64,000 bases of DNA, taken from positions 558,001 to 622,000 of the forward strand of contig CAAGKM010000030.1 of NCBI GenBank assembly GCA_900770395.1, in the 5' to 3' direction. The notes beneath the pieces were generated by a model. The model ran no database searches, was not told where the DNA came from, and was given only the letters and a program-made list of their open reading frames with translations. The stretch's first letter is position 1. Each line of letters starts with the position of its first letter. The position numbers were made by a program, and so were the translations under genes. Positions 9,542 to 18,599 of this stretch are shown piece by piece. Origin of the DNA: an uncultured Prevotella sp. (GTDB lineage Bacteria; Bacteroidota; Bacteroidia; Bacteroidales; Bacteroidaceae).

Positions 9542-9976
9542 ATGACAATCAACGAGATACAAGATGAGGTGATAGAGGAGTTCTCCGACTTCACCGACTG
9601 GATGGACAAATATCAGCTTCTCATAGACCTGGGCAACGAACAGGAGCCGCTCGACGAGAAGTACAAGAACGAGAGCAACCTCATTGACGGCTGCCAGAGC
9701 CGGGTGTGGCTGCAGGCAGACTACGACGAGGCTGCAGGTGTGATAAACTTCACCGCCGAGAGCGACGCCCTGATTGTGAAGGGCATCGTGGCGCTGCTCA
9801 TACGCGTGCTGAGCGGACACACTCCCGATGAGATTCTCGACACCGAGCTTTACTTCATTGAAAAGATAGGACTGAAAGAGCATCTCTCGCCCACGCGCAG
9901 CAACGGTCTGCTGGCAATGATTAAGCAAATGAGAATGTATGCGCTGGCGTTTAAAATGAAGAACAGTAACAATTAA
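9542..9976 (+). CDS. sufE: SufE-family cysteine desulfurase sulfur acceptor
   Basis: The 144-residue protein matches SufE in length and motif. The sulfur-accepting Cys lies in NLIDGCQSRVWLQ (about residue 57), followed by the conserved AESDALIVKGIVALLIRVLSG and EILDTELYFIEKIGLKEHLSPTRSNGL segments. SufE accepts persulfide sulfur from SufS and passes it to the scaffold for Fe-S cluster assembly. It is encoded alone here, away from the suf operon, as is common in Bacteroidetes. Confidence 0.93.
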   Translation: MTINEIQDEVIEEFSDFTDWMDKYQLLIDLGNEQEPLDEKYKNESNLIDGCQSRVWLQADYDEAAGVINFTAESDALIVKGIVALLIRVLSGHTPDEILDTELYFIEKIGLKEHLSPTRSNGLLAMIKQMRMYALAFKMKNSNN

Positions 9977-10058
9977 TAATTCATAATGCATAATTCATAA
10001 TTGGACCTGCGGAATTTCTCGGGCGTGCAAATAATTATGAATTATGCATTATGAATTA
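9977..10058. repeat. Perfect 26-bp inverted repeat, AT-rich
   Basis: A 26-bp arm beginning taattcataatgcataatt at 9977-10002 is exactly reverse-complemented at 10033-10058, around a 30-bp GC-richer spacer. Within each arm the sequence also repeats the attcataa/ttatgaat unit. It sits directly after the sufE stop and 17 bp before the next gene, so it may act as a terminator-like structure or be a palindromic mobile repeat. Confidence 0.65.
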
Positions 10059-10075
10059 TGCATTAAATAAAAACT

Positions 10076-11086
10076 ATGCAAAAACTAAACATGAAACAAT
10101 GGATTGCCGGTGTGATAGCGCAGAAGCAGGTGGCGGCAATCCCCATTATGACCCATCCGGGCATTGAACTTATTGGAAGCACCGTGCGCAATGCCGTTAC
10201 CGACGGTGAGGTGCATTACCGCTCTATAAAGGCGCTTGCCGACAAATATCCCACGGCAGGAGCCACCGTAATAATGGACCTTACGGTGGAGGCTGAGTGT
10301 TTTGGTGCCGACATAGCGTTTGAGGACAATGCCGTGCCTGCCGTTGTGGGGCACATCCTCAACAATGCCGATGATATAAGAAATATGAAGGTGCCGTCGC
10401 TTTCCACAGGACGTATAAAAGAATATCTCAAAGCCAACCTCCTGGCGGCACGCAACATCACCGACCGTCCCGTGTTTGCAGGCTGCATCGGACCGTTCTC
10501 GCTGGCGGGAAGGCTTTACGACATGTCGGAGATTATGGTGCTGATCTACCAGGACCCCGAGGCTGCCGACATCCTGCTGGGCAAGTGTACCGACTTTATC
10601 CTGAAGTATTGCATGGCTCTGAAGGAGACGGGCGTTGCCGGAGTGGTTATGGCAGAGCCTGCCGCCGGACTGATGAGCGATGAGGACTGCGAGCGGTTCT
10701 CGTCGGTGTTCGTAAAGAGGGTGGTGGATGCCGTGCAGGACGACTGCTTCAGCGTGGTGCTCCACAACTGCGGCAACACAGGTCAGTGTACTCACGCCAT
10801 GGCTGTCACAGGTGCGGCAATCTATCATTTCGGCAACAAAATTGACATGGTGGAGGCAATAAAGGGCGTGCCTGCCGACACATTGGCTGTGGGAAACATC
10901 GACCCCGTGCAGATGTTCAAGGATGCCACGCCCGAGGAGATGTACGCTCATACCATGAACTTGCTCAACGCCACGAGGGATTATCCAAACTTTGTGCTCT
11001 CAAGCGGCTGCGACACACCTCCCGAGACTCCGTTTGCAAATATCGACGCATTCTTCAAGGCTCTCAACGATTTCAATAATGGTTGA
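10076..11086 (+). CDS. Uroporphyrinogen decarboxylase-family methyltransferase (MtaA/MtbA-like)
   Basis: The 336-residue protein belongs to the URO-D fold superfamily, in the branch of methylcobamide:CoM methyltransferases rather than heme HemE. It shows FAGCIGPFSLAGRLYDMSE, VVMAEPAAGLMSDEDCERF and the zinc-ligand-like VVLHNCGNTG (His/Cys) and LSSGCDTPPETP motifs typical of MtaA/MtbA/CmuA. Such enzymes move methyl groups to or from corrinoid proteins. The next gene overlaps by 8 bp and encodes a corrinoid-enzyme reactivation domain, supporting a B12-dependent role. Substrate and corrinoid partner are not in the window. An alternative Met start lies 15 bp downstream. Confidence 0.8.
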   Translation: MQKLNMKQWIAGVIAQKQVAAIPIMTHPGIELIGSTVRNAVTDGEVHYRSIKALADKYPTAGATVIMDLTVEAECFGADIAFEDNAVPAVVGHILNNADDIRNMKVPSLSTGRIKEYLKANLLAARNITDRPVFAGCIGPFSLAGRLYDMSEIMVLIYQDPEAADILLGKCTDFILKYCMALKETGVAGVVMAEPAAGLMSDEDCERFSSVFVKRVVDAVQDDCFSVVLHNCGNTGQCTHAMAVTGAAIYHFGNKIDMVEAIKGVPADTLAVGNIDPVQMFKDATPEEMYAHTMNLLNATRDYPNFVLSSGCDTPPETPFANIDAFFKALNDFNNG

Positions 11087-11819
11087 GACCACTCTCACAT
11101 ACGATGACCTTGCCATAAGCCCTTCTATGATTTACGAGCAGATGGGCTATGGCTCTTCTGTGCCTGATGCTGACGTACAGGCAGAGGTAGATTCCATACA
11201 GCAGCAGATACGGAAGATTCTGCGTGCCCGCTATGCTTTTTTCATTGCTGACGGCGTGCTCGATGACGACACCAACATGCTGACTCTTAGTCATAATCTT
11301 GAAGGTACCAACGTAAGCAAGGCTTTTAGCAGCAGTGGAACTTTCTCCGTGGGACGTATCATCAGCCGCCAGCTTCGTGGCTCACGTCAGTTTGTGGTGT
11401 TTGTCAGCACCAGCGGCATGGCTTATCAGATGCTTCACGACCGCCTTACAGAGGAGGGGGATATGGTGCGCCTGTTTGTGGCTGACGCCATAGGCAGTGT
11501 GATAGCCGAGCGCACGGCGGACTGCATGCAGGCTGAAGTTGCTGCATACATTGCCGGTCGTGGATATAAAAACACCAACCGCTTTAGCCCAGGCTATTGC
11601 GGTTGGCACGTCAGTGAGCAGCGTCGGCTGTTCAGTCTTTTTCCCCAGTCTGCTCCTTGTGGGGTAACTCTTACAGATTCTTGTCTCATGATTCCCATAA
11701 AGTCGGTGAGCGGTGTCATCGGCATCGGTCCCTCGGTGCGGTGTCTCGATTACTCTTGTGGTTTGTGTGACATGAAACAGTGTTATAAACGGAGAGCGCG
11801 GGGTACAGCAAAGAATTAG
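11079..11819 (+). CDS. Stand-alone MetH-activation-domain protein
   Basis: The 246-residue protein resembles the C-terminal reactivation domain of cobalamin-dependent methionine synthase: FVADAIGSVIAE, the AdoMet-binding RFSPGYCGWHVSEQRRLFSL, and LTDSCLMIPIKSVSGVIGIG. The start at 11079 overlaps the previous gene's stop by 8 bp, indicating translational coupling; an in-frame ORF extends 87 bp further but lies in that gene's coding sequence. The C-terminus carries a Cys cluster (SCGLCDMKQCYKR) that could bind metal. It probably helps re-methylate or reduce an inactive corrinoid used by the upstream methyltransferase. A full-length MetH with its own activation domain is encoded at 35603. Confidence 0.85.
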   Translation: MVETTLTYDDLAISPSMIYEQMGYGSSVPDADVQAEVDSIQQQIRKILRARYAFFIADGVLDDDTNMLTLSHNLEGTNVSKAFSSSGTFSVGRIISRQLRGSRQFVVFVSTSGMAYQMLHDRLTEEGDMVRLFVADAIGSVIAERTADCMQAEVAAYIAGRGYKNTNRFSPGYCGWHVSEQRRLFSLFPQSAPCGVTLTDSCLMIPIKSVSGVIGIGPSVRCLDYSCGLCDMKQCYKRRARGTAKN

Positions 11820-11921
11820 TGAAGAAAAGATCAAATACGTGTTGATGGGCGAAAAGTGAGTGATTTTTGTTTTTTTAAGTTTTTTTGTTGCACAATATTC
11901 TTCTTTCCCCTCAAAATGTGT

Positions 11922-11929
11922 TAATTTTG
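11922..11929 (+). promoter_or_regulatory. Promoter -7 box for acyltransferase operon
   Basis: TAATTTTG followed by C, 28 bp before the chosen ATG at 11957, matches the Bacteroidetes -7 consensus. A matching -33 TTTG is not seen at the usual spacing. Its position makes the upstream ATG at 11885 unlikely. Confidence 0.5.
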
Positions 11930-11956
11930 CACCTTGGTTATGAAAATATTGGCAGA

Positions 11957-12781
11957 ATGAACACTCTTACAGAAAAAACGATTGACATAGACAGTCTTTT
12001 GAAGAGCAAGATGGGCAGCAAGGCACGCTGGATACCCCGTCCGCTTGTGTCATGGCTGAAGCACATCATTCATCAGGATGAGGTGAATAAGTATCTGTGG
12101 GAAAGCCGGCATCTCAGTGGCACTGAATGGCTGGAAGAGTGTGTGCGCTATCTTGACATGACGCTCGACATTGTGGGCAGCGAGAACCTGCCTGCAAAGG
12201 ACGATGGCAAACTGTATACTTTTGTGAGCAACCACCCATTAGGTGGTGAGGACGGTGTGGCATTAGGAGCCATCATCGGTAGACACTACGACGGGCGTTT
12301 CCGATATCTTGTCAACGACCTGCTGATGAACCTCCCTGGACTGGCACCTGTATGCATTCCCATCAACAAGACCGGTAAGCAGAGCCGTAACTTCCCCGCA
12401 ATGGTGGAGACAGGCTTTAAGAGCGACAATCACATGCTGATGTTCCCTGCTGGCATCTGCTCACGCCGCAAGGACGGAGTAATCCGTGACATTGAGTGGA
12501 AAAAAACATTTGTGACCAAGTCGGTGGAATATCAGCGCGACATAGTGCCGATACATTTTGGCGGACAGAACTCCGACTTTTTCTATAAGCTGGCAAACTT
12601 CAGCGACAAGCACCTGAAGTTCAACCTCGCAATGCTGTTTCTCGTCGATGAGATGTACAAGAACGTGCACAAGACATTCCGCATAGCCATTGGTAAGCCG
12701 ATACCATGGCAGACTTTCGATAAGTCGAAGACCACCGCACAATGGGCACAGTGGGTAAAGGAAAGAGTTTACGAGCTGTAA
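11957..12781 (+). CDS. glsA: Lysophospholipid-type O-acyltransferase, probable GlsA (glycine lipid)
   Basis: The 274-residue protein has the PlsC-like signature FVSNHPLGGEDGVA (about residue 90, NHxxxGG in place of NHxxxxD), then PVCIPINKTGKQ and MLMFPAGICSRRKDG, which correspond to later acyltransferase motifs. Translation should start at 11957 because the promoter box covers the region before. It is followed 63 bp later by an OlsB-like N-acyltransferase. This two-gene order resembles the Bacteroides glsA/glsB pair, where GlsA adds a second acyl chain to N-acyl glycine. A generic 1-acylglycerol-phosphate acyltransferase is the alternative. Confidence 0.72.
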   Translation: MNTLTEKTIDIDSLLKSKMGSKARWIPRPLVSWLKHIIHQDEVNKYLWESRHLSGTEWLEECVRYLDMTLDIVGSENLPAKDDGKLYTFVSNHPLGGEDGVALGAIIGRHYDGRFRYLVNDLLMNLPGLAPVCIPINKTGKQSRNFPAMVETGFKSDNHMLMFPAGICSRRKDGVIRDIEWKKTFVTKSVEYQRDIVPIHFGGQNSDFFYKLANFSDKHLKFNLAMLFLVDEMYKNVHKTFRIAIGKPIPWQTFDKSKTTAQWAQWVKERVYEL

Positions 12782-12844
12782 GCCATATGGCATTTAGCAG
12801 TAACATAATCATTCAGAAAAGTCCTGATACATACTAAACTGAAC

Positions 12845-13828
12845 ATGGAACAAGAGATTATTAAACCGGTAGACAAGGCTCTCATCATGAGTGAGCTCAC
12901 ACCAGAGCGTCAGATGAGAATGACCAACAAGAGCAACAACGAGATATACATTGTGGATGCCCACAATGCACCAAACACCTTGCGTGAGATTGGACGACTG
13001 CGCGAGATTGTGTTCCGCGAGGCTGGCGGAGGAACAGGCAAGGAACTTGACCTCGACGAGTTTGACACATGTGAGAACTGTTACAAACAGCTCATCGTGT
13101 GGAATCCAGAGGCACAGGAGATTATTGGCGGTTACCGCTACATCTTAGGCACCGACGTGGAATATGACGGTAACGGTCAGCCGATACTTGCCACAAGCCA
13201 CATGTTCCATTTTTCAGAGAAGTTCATCAAGGACTATATGCCCTACACCATTGAGCTTGGCCGTTCGTTTGTGTCGCTTGAATACCAGAACACGGGCAAG
13301 CATGCCTCGAAGTCGCTTTTCGCTCTCGACAATCTCTGGGACGGACTTGGTGCACTCACTGTCATCAAACCCAACGTAAAATATTTCTTCGGTAAGATGA
13401 CCATGTACCCGTCGTATATCCGCAGGGGCAGGGACATGATTCTCTATTTTCTGAAGAAACATTTTGAGGATAAGGATCACCTTATCATCCCGATGAAACC
13501 GTTGATTATTGAAGAAGATCCCAATGAATTGGCAAAATTGTTTTGTGAGGACAACTTCAAGGACGACTACCGCATACTCAACCGTGAGGTGCGCAAGCTG
13601 GGGCTGAACATCCCTCCATTGGTGAATGCCTATATGGGGCTGTCGCCAACGATGAAGCTCTTTGGAACGGCTATCAACTACGGTTTTGGTGACGTTGAGG
13701 AGACAGGTATCCTTATTGCCGTGGATGAGATTCTGGAGCAGAAGCGTGTGCGCCATATCGACTCTTATATTAAGGAGCATCCCGAGGCATTGCAGATTAC
13801 GAGCGGTGCAAACAAAGTGATTTCATAG
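12845..13828 (+). CDS. glsB: N-acyltransferase, probable GlsB (commendamide/glycine lipid synthesis)
   Basis: The 327-residue protein is GNAT-fold, in the OlsB/hemolysin-like group. It shows GRLREIVFREAGGGTGKELDLDEFD, the core IIGGYRYILG, and ELGRSFVSLEYQ, as in ornithine-lipid N-acyltransferases. In Bacteroides the homologue GlsB joins a 3-hydroxyacyl chain to glycine, giving commendamide and then glycine lipids. The start codon has no rival nearby. It lies between the O-acyltransferase gene and an OPT transporter gene (21 bp downstream). Amino-acid substrate is inferred from the gene pair. Confidence 0.75.
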   Translation: MEQEIIKPVDKALIMSELTPERQMRMTNKSNNEIYIVDAHNAPNTLREIGRLREIVFREAGGGTGKELDLDEFDTCENCYKQLIVWNPEAQEIIGGYRYILGTDVEYDGNGQPILATSHMFHFSEKFIKDYMPYTIELGRSFVSLEYQNTGKHASKSLFALDNLWDGLGALTVIKPNVKYFFGKMTMYPSYIRRGRDMILYFLKKHFEDKDHLIIPMKPLIIEEDPNELAKLFCEDNFKDDYRILNREVRKLGLNIPPLVNAYMGLSPTMKLFGTAINYGFGDVEETGILIAVDEILEQKRVRHIDSYIKEHPEALQITSGANKVIS

Positions 13829-13849
13829 GATTATCAAAAAAAAGAAATT

Positions 13850-15829
13850 ATGAAAGAACAAACATCATTGCCCGAAAACGCATTTCGGGAACTGAAAGAG
13901 GGTGAGAGCTATGAGCCTGTAATGTCGTCTCATCGCCAATACCCTGAGGTCAACTCATGGTCGGTGACATGGGGTATTCTTATGACCATGCTGTTCTCGG
14001 CAGCAGCAGCTTACCTCGGACTGAAAGTGGGACAGGTGTTCGAGGCAGCCATCCCCATTGCCATCATTGCCGTGGGAGTGTCGACAGCCGCCAAACGCAA
14101 GAACGCTCTCGGTGAGAACGTCATCATCCAGAGCATCGGAGCATGCTCGGGAGCAGTGGTGGCAGGAGCCATCTTCACTTTGCCTGCCATCTATATCCTT
14201 CAGGCAAAGTATCCTGAGATGACCGCCTCATTCACAAAAATCTTCATTTCATCACTCCTCGGCGGTATCTTGGGTATTCTTTTTCTCATTCCTTTCCGCA
14301 AGTATTTCGTAAGCGACATGCACGGCAAGTATCCGTTCCCCGAGGCTACTGCCACCACTCAGGTGCTTATGAGCGGCGAGAAAGGCGGAGCACAGGCAAA
14401 GCCTTTGCTGCTTGCAGGACTCGTGGGCGGACTCTATGACTTTATCGTTGCCACCCTGGGATGGTGGAACGAGAACTTCACCTCACGCTTCTGCGAATGG
14501 GGCACAATGCTTGCCGACAAGACAAAGCTCGTATTTAAGATCAACACCAGTGCGGCTGTGCTCGGACTTGGCTACATCATCGGTTTCAAGTATGCGCTCA
14601 TCATCACCCTCGGCTCATTGGCCGTATGGTGGTTGCTTGTGCCGGGTATGAACATCATCTTTGCCGACCAAGTGCTCAATACATGGGACCCGACAATAAC
14701 ACAGACCGTAAGCCAGATGTCGGCAGAGGACATTTTCCGCTCTTACGGTAAATATATAGGTATAGGCGCCATTGCCATGGCTGGTATCATTGGCATCATA
14801 AAGTCGTGGGGAATCATCCGCGGTGCGGTGTCGCTTGCCGTTGGTGAGATGAAGGGCAAGAGCGACGCGCAGAAAGAGGTGATACGCACTCAGCGCGATA
14901 TATCCTTTAAGATTATAGCCATCGGCTCCATCGCAGCCATAGCCGTGGTGTTCCTGTTCTTCTGGTTTGGTGTGATGCACAACTTCATGTTTGCCGTTGT
15001 GGGCATTCTGCTCGTGGCTGTCATCGCCTTCCTGTTCACCACCGTGGCGGCAAATGCCATTGCCATTGTGGGCAGCAACCCTGTGAGCGGCATGACACTT
15101 ATGACTCTCATCCTCGCCTCAGTAGTGATGGTGGCTGTCGGACTTAACGGCACAAGCGGAATGCTTGCCGCCCTCATCATGGGAGGTGTCGTGTGTACCG
15201 CTCTCTCCATGTCGGGAGCATTCATCACCGACCTTAAGATTGGCTATTGGCTCGGCTCCACTCCGAAGAAGCAGGAGTCGTGGAAGTTCCTCGGCACTCT
15301 TGTGTCAGCTGCCACCGTGGGCGGTGTGATGATGCTGCTCAACGAGACATACGGTTTTGCCAGCGGTCAGCTTGCGGCCCCTCAGGCAAACGCCATGGCT
15401 GCTGTCATCGATCCTCTGATGAACGGTGTTGGCGCTCCGTGGCTGCTCTATGGCATCGGTGCCGTGATAGCCATTGTGCTCACCCTCTGCCGCATACCGG
15501 CACTTGCCTTCGCACTTGGCATGTTCATACCCATTGAGCTTAACGTTCCGCTGCTTGTAGGCGGTGCCGTAAACTGGTATATCACAACCCGCAGCAAGGA
15601 TGATGCTGTAAATAAGGAGCGTGGTGAGAAAGGCACACTGCTTGCATCGGGCTTCATTGCCGGCGGTGCCCTCATGGGAGTGTTGTCAGCACTTTTGCGC
15701 TTTGGTGGCGTTAACCTTGTAAACGACGCATGGCTCGCAAATCCTCTCTCCGAGATTTGCTCGCTCGCAGCATATATCCTGCTGATTGGCTATTTCGTTG
15801 TGGCAACAAAGGGTAGGAAACAAAAATAA
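13850..15829 (+). CDS. OPT-family oligopeptide transporter
   Basis: The 659-residue integral membrane protein has about 15 hydrophobic segments and OPT hallmarks: SWSVTWGILMTMLFSAAAAYLGLKVGQVFEA near the N-terminus, the KYPFPEATATTQVL motif (about residue 165) and FALGMFIPIELNVPLLVGGAVNW near the C-terminus. OPT proteins import small peptides or metal-peptide chelates by proton coupling. It is followed after 8 bp by two lipoprotein genes in the same direction, which may form one transcript with it. Confidence 0.93.
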   Translation: MKEQTSLPENAFRELKEGESYEPVMSSHRQYPEVNSWSVTWGILMTMLFSAAAAYLGLKVGQVFEAAIPIAIIAVGVSTAAKRKNALGENVIIQSIGACSGAVVAGAIFTLPAIYILQAKYPEMTASFTKIFISSLLGGILGILFLIPFRKYFVSDMHGKYPFPEATATTQVLMSGEKGGAQAKPLLLAGLVGGLYDFIVATLGWWNENFTSRFCEWGTMLADKTKLVFKINTSAAVLGLGYIIGFKYALIITLGSLAVWWLLVPGMNIIFADQVLNTWDPTITQTVSQMSAEDIFRSYGKYIGIGAIAMAGIIGIIKSWGIIRGAVSLAVGEMKGKSDAQKEVIRTQRDISFKIIAIGSIAAIAVVFLFFWFGVMHNFMFAVVGILLVAVIAFLFTTVAANAIAIVGSNPVSGMTLMTLILASVVMVAVGLNGTSGMLAALIMGGVVCTALSMSGAFITDLKIGYWLGSTPKKQESWKFLGTLVSAATVGGVMMLLNETYGFASGQLAAPQANAMAAVIDPLMNGVGAPWLLYGIGAVIAIVLTLCRIPALAFALGMFIPIELNVPLLVGGAVNWYITTRSKDDAVNKERGEKGTLLASGFIAGGALMGVLSALLRFGGVNLVNDAWLANPLSEICSLAAYILLIGYFVVATKGRKQK

Positions 15830-15837
15830 TCAGCAAA

Positions 15838-17769
15838 ATGAATAAAATAACAAACCTGTCATTCGTACTCTTAGCGTTGATGCTTTGTGTGCATCTTTGC
15901 TCGTGCTCCTCAAATAAGGGAGACCCTAATAGTACAATGAATACGGAGTTTTCTGTGATTGTGAGCGACAGTACGCATGTGTTGTTGCCCAAGACATATT
16001 CTTATCTGAAAAACTTCAATCCACCGGCAGGACTTGTTCCAGTGGTTGTTACGGTTGACTCTATTGAGGATAAGAATATTGGCACATTTGCCGATGACAT
16101 ATTCGATGAGTATTGTGAAGAGGACTATATAGGCGGAGCCTTTGCCCAGCGTGGTATATTGCTTGTTGTGTCTAAGAGACCAGAGCTGATACAGGTACGT
16201 GTGGGACAAACTTATTCTGTCTATTGTAGAATGAGGGGCTCCACTGCCGGGAAGGAGTATCTCAAGATGCAGAAATCCATAGCAGAGCGAGGTCTGGATG
16301 AGTTGTGCCCCATAGTTCTTAATAACACTATAGCCGATATTGAGGATTGTCGCAATATGCCGTTCTACAAAAAGGCATTCTTTAAGATGATTTTCTCGCA
16401 CATTGAAATCTTTATGGGCGATATTGCGACTCCGTCTGAGAGTTTCTTTGGGCAGTTTTATTTCAAGCCTTTTATATATGTTATAAGCCTGATACATGGT
16501 TTGTCGGGAAATTGGCTGGTGGCTTTCTTGGTTATTTGCGCTATTTATATGTTGCTCAGAATGCTCGCAGACAAGATTCTGATGAAGTTTGTAGGAGGAA
16601 ATATGGAAAGCAAGTCTGCCGAAGACAGACTTGAAGCTATGACGACCATTGGATTAATCAAAATGATTGCTGGACCGTTGCTCAAGCTCGTGGTCTCAAT
16701 TCCTACTATTGGAGCTATAACGGTGCTGTCAACATCGCGCCTTGAGGATATTATGACATTGCAATATTACCATATACCTTATACGAATGTTCTCGGTGAC
16801 TCGATGAATTGGGAGAATTCTGCTCCTATTATGTGGTCAATATTGCTGCTTATGGTAATATATTACCTGAAGTTCCTGTTGTGCGATCCGGGAATGTTCA
16901 CAATGGCTCATCTACCCGACGAAAATCAGCGCAATCTTAGAGACAGCAACGACATGATCAAATCTATTTCCGACACCATTGTGGATAATGGCTATAACCG
17001 TAAGATACTTCAAATTCATGCGGAGACTATGGCAAGAGGCTCTATGGAGTCGTTAGACAGTAACACGGCAATAGAGTCTCAGGATATATATCCGTCGGAG
17101 ATGTCGGTAGGCGACAGGCAGGGAAACTGGATTAGCTTTTTCTTTCCCAATAAGGACAGTGAGCAGTATAAGGAGGCTCCTTTTTATACAATATTGAGGA
17201 ATACCCACTATGAGGCACTGGCATTCTCATTTGTGCTGGGAGTTACAGCCACATTGATTCTTTCGTCCACGTATATAGTTTTTTTCACCGTGCTTTGGGG
17301 AATGTCATTATTGGTGAGGATATACAAGGAGTATAAAATGTCTTTAAAGATTCCAAAGAATGGTATTGACTGGGGGCGCTTCTTCAGGGGCACATGGAAG
17401 CAACTGGTTGTGTTTCTTGTCATAATAGCGGCAGTGTTGTTTGTCATGTTGCCTGTATATAGCGCCAAAAATTATGAGACGGTGGATGTGTCAGCGGCAA
17501 TTCCAGAGGATGTAACGGGACTTTATTTCGTGCAAAAGCGTGATGGAGCCGATGTCAAGGGAGTTACCGCCCGGATACGTGAGGAATCCAATGGCACTTA
17601 TGCCATGTATGTGTACAGCGATGAGCCGGTAATGAGATACGATTTGGAGTTCAACCGCCAGGATGCTCTGTTCCGAAACGAGTTCTTGGGAGTGGGATAT
17701 ATAGAGTATGATAATGAGACAAAACGAATAAAAATTAATTTTTCAGAGCAATGGATATTAACAAATTGA
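15838..17769 (+). CDS. Membrane lipoprotein with TPM-like domain
   Basis: The 643-residue protein starts with a lipoprotein signal (LALMLCVHLCSCSS), so it should be lipidated near residue 22. A TPM/YgcG-like alpha/beta domain (about residues 35-170, with GGAFAQRGILLVVSKRPELIQVRVGQ) is followed by several membrane helices (about 205-240, 280-305, 330-350, 455-490, 535-560) and a C-terminal soluble domain of about 90 residues. This combination is unfamiliar to me. The next gene overlaps its 3' end by 19 bp, implying coupled expression. Function is unknown; TPM domains are often found in membrane-maintenance proteins. Confidence 0.6.
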   Translation: MNKITNLSFVLLALMLCVHLCSCSSNKGDPNSTMNTEFSVIVSDSTHVLLPKTYSYLKNFNPPAGLVPVVVTVDSIEDKNIGTFADDIFDEYCEEDYIGGAFAQRGILLVVSKRPELIQVRVGQTYSVYCRMRGSTAGKEYLKMQKSIAERGLDELCPIVLNNTIADIEDCRNMPFYKKAFFKMIFSHIEIFMGDIATPSESFFGQFYFKPFIYVISLIHGLSGNWLVAFLVICAIYMLLRMLADKILMKFVGGNMESKSAEDRLEAMTTIGLIKMIAGPLLKLVVSIPTIGAITVLSTSRLEDIMTLQYYHIPYTNVLGDSMNWENSAPIMWSILLLMVIYYLKFLLCDPGMFTMAHLPDENQRNLRDSNDMIKSISDTIVDNGYNRKILQIHAETMARGSMESLDSNTAIESQDIYPSEMSVGDRQGNWISFFFPNKDSEQYKEAPFYTILRNTHYEALAFSFVLGVTATLILSSTYIVFFTVLWGMSLLVRIYKEYKMSLKIPKNGIDWGRFFRGTWKQLVVFLVIIAAVLFVMLPVYSAKNYETVDVSAAIPEDVTGLYFVQKRDGADVKGVTARIREESNGTYAMYVYSDEPVMRYDLEFNRQDALFRNEFLGVGYIEYDNETKRIKINFSEQWILTN

Positions 17770-18503
17770 TGATAATGGCTGTAGTTATCTTTGTGATAAC
17801 GCTTTGTTCATGTGGTGACAGTGAGAAGTCGACAACGGTGTCCCGTGAGAAATACAACGAGCTCCAGGAGCAGTATGACATGCTGAAAGAAAGCGTGGAG
17901 GGCACTCTTTCTGCAAACGAGGAGACAAGATTGCAGCTCAACTCAATAATGACGGAATTGAACGCCATCTCGGGAAGGACAATCACACTTCAGGAGAAAA
18001 TAGAGGGTGGCAACACAAAAAATAGCCGGAATACCGCAACTCAAATATCCGAATCAATAAAAGCCATTAAGGAGAAACTTAATGCCGTACCTACCGAGAA
18101 CGCAGACAAGCAGACTTTGGCTTTGGTGAAGAACCTGAGGCAGACAATCATTCTGAATGAGCAGAAAATTAAAGACTTGAATCTTGTTATTGAGGAAAAG
18201 AACACTCAGATAACTGAGCTGGACGGACAGTTGGAAAAAACAAACTTGGATTTGCAGAATGCTTTATCCCGCATGAAGCAGGAGGAGATTAACAAATGGA
18301 TTGAGCTTGGTGACGAGTTGATGGCAAATGCTGATATTATTCCCGATTCAAAGGGACATGGAAACATGAAACCTGTGAAAAAGGCTAAGCTGGCAATCCT
18401 AAACCGTGCGCGTCTGGCTTATGCTCACGCTTATGAGTTAGGAGGTGCCGAGGCTTTGTCAAAAATAAGGGAGGCTGAGGCTAAATACCGCGCCGCCCAA
18501 TGA
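17751..18503 (+). CDS. Coiled-coil lipoprotein
   Basis: The 250-residue protein begins with a lipoprotein signal (VVIFVITLCSCG). A long coiled coil follows (about residues 30-185, for example LQEQYDMLKESVEGTL and QKIKDLNLVIEEKNTQITEL). The tail contains Ala-rich helices (ARLAYAHAYELGGAEALSKIREAEAKYRAAQ). The start lies inside the preceding gene's last codons, pointing to translational coupling and perhaps a physical partnership with it. No family was recognised. Confidence 0.65.
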   Translation: MDINKLMIMAVVIFVITLCSCGDSEKSTTVSREKYNELQEQYDMLKESVEGTLSANEETRLQLNSIMTELNAISGRTITLQEKIEGGNTKNSRNTATQISESIKAIKEKLNAVPTENADKQTLALVKNLRQTIILNEQKIKDLNLVIEEKNTQITELDGQLEKTNLDLQNALSRMKQEEINKWIELGDELMANADIIPDSKGHGNMKPVKKAKLAILNRARLAYAHAYELGGAEALSKIREAEAKYRAAQ

Positions 18504-18599
18504 TAATACCACTCCTGAATTTCACACTAAATAGTGTTCTCTGAATAATATGCAACCAATTGCTGAGGCGAAGCTTTTCTTATTCAAAAAAATAAAGTT

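Noticed and set aside
10992..11078. Longer N-terminus for the MetH-activation-domain protein
   Set aside because: It lies within the upstream gene and has no similarity to the family.
10076..11086. HemE uroporphyrinogen decarboxylase
   Set aside because: Motifs and the coupled reactivation-domain gene fit the corrinoid methyltransferase branch instead.
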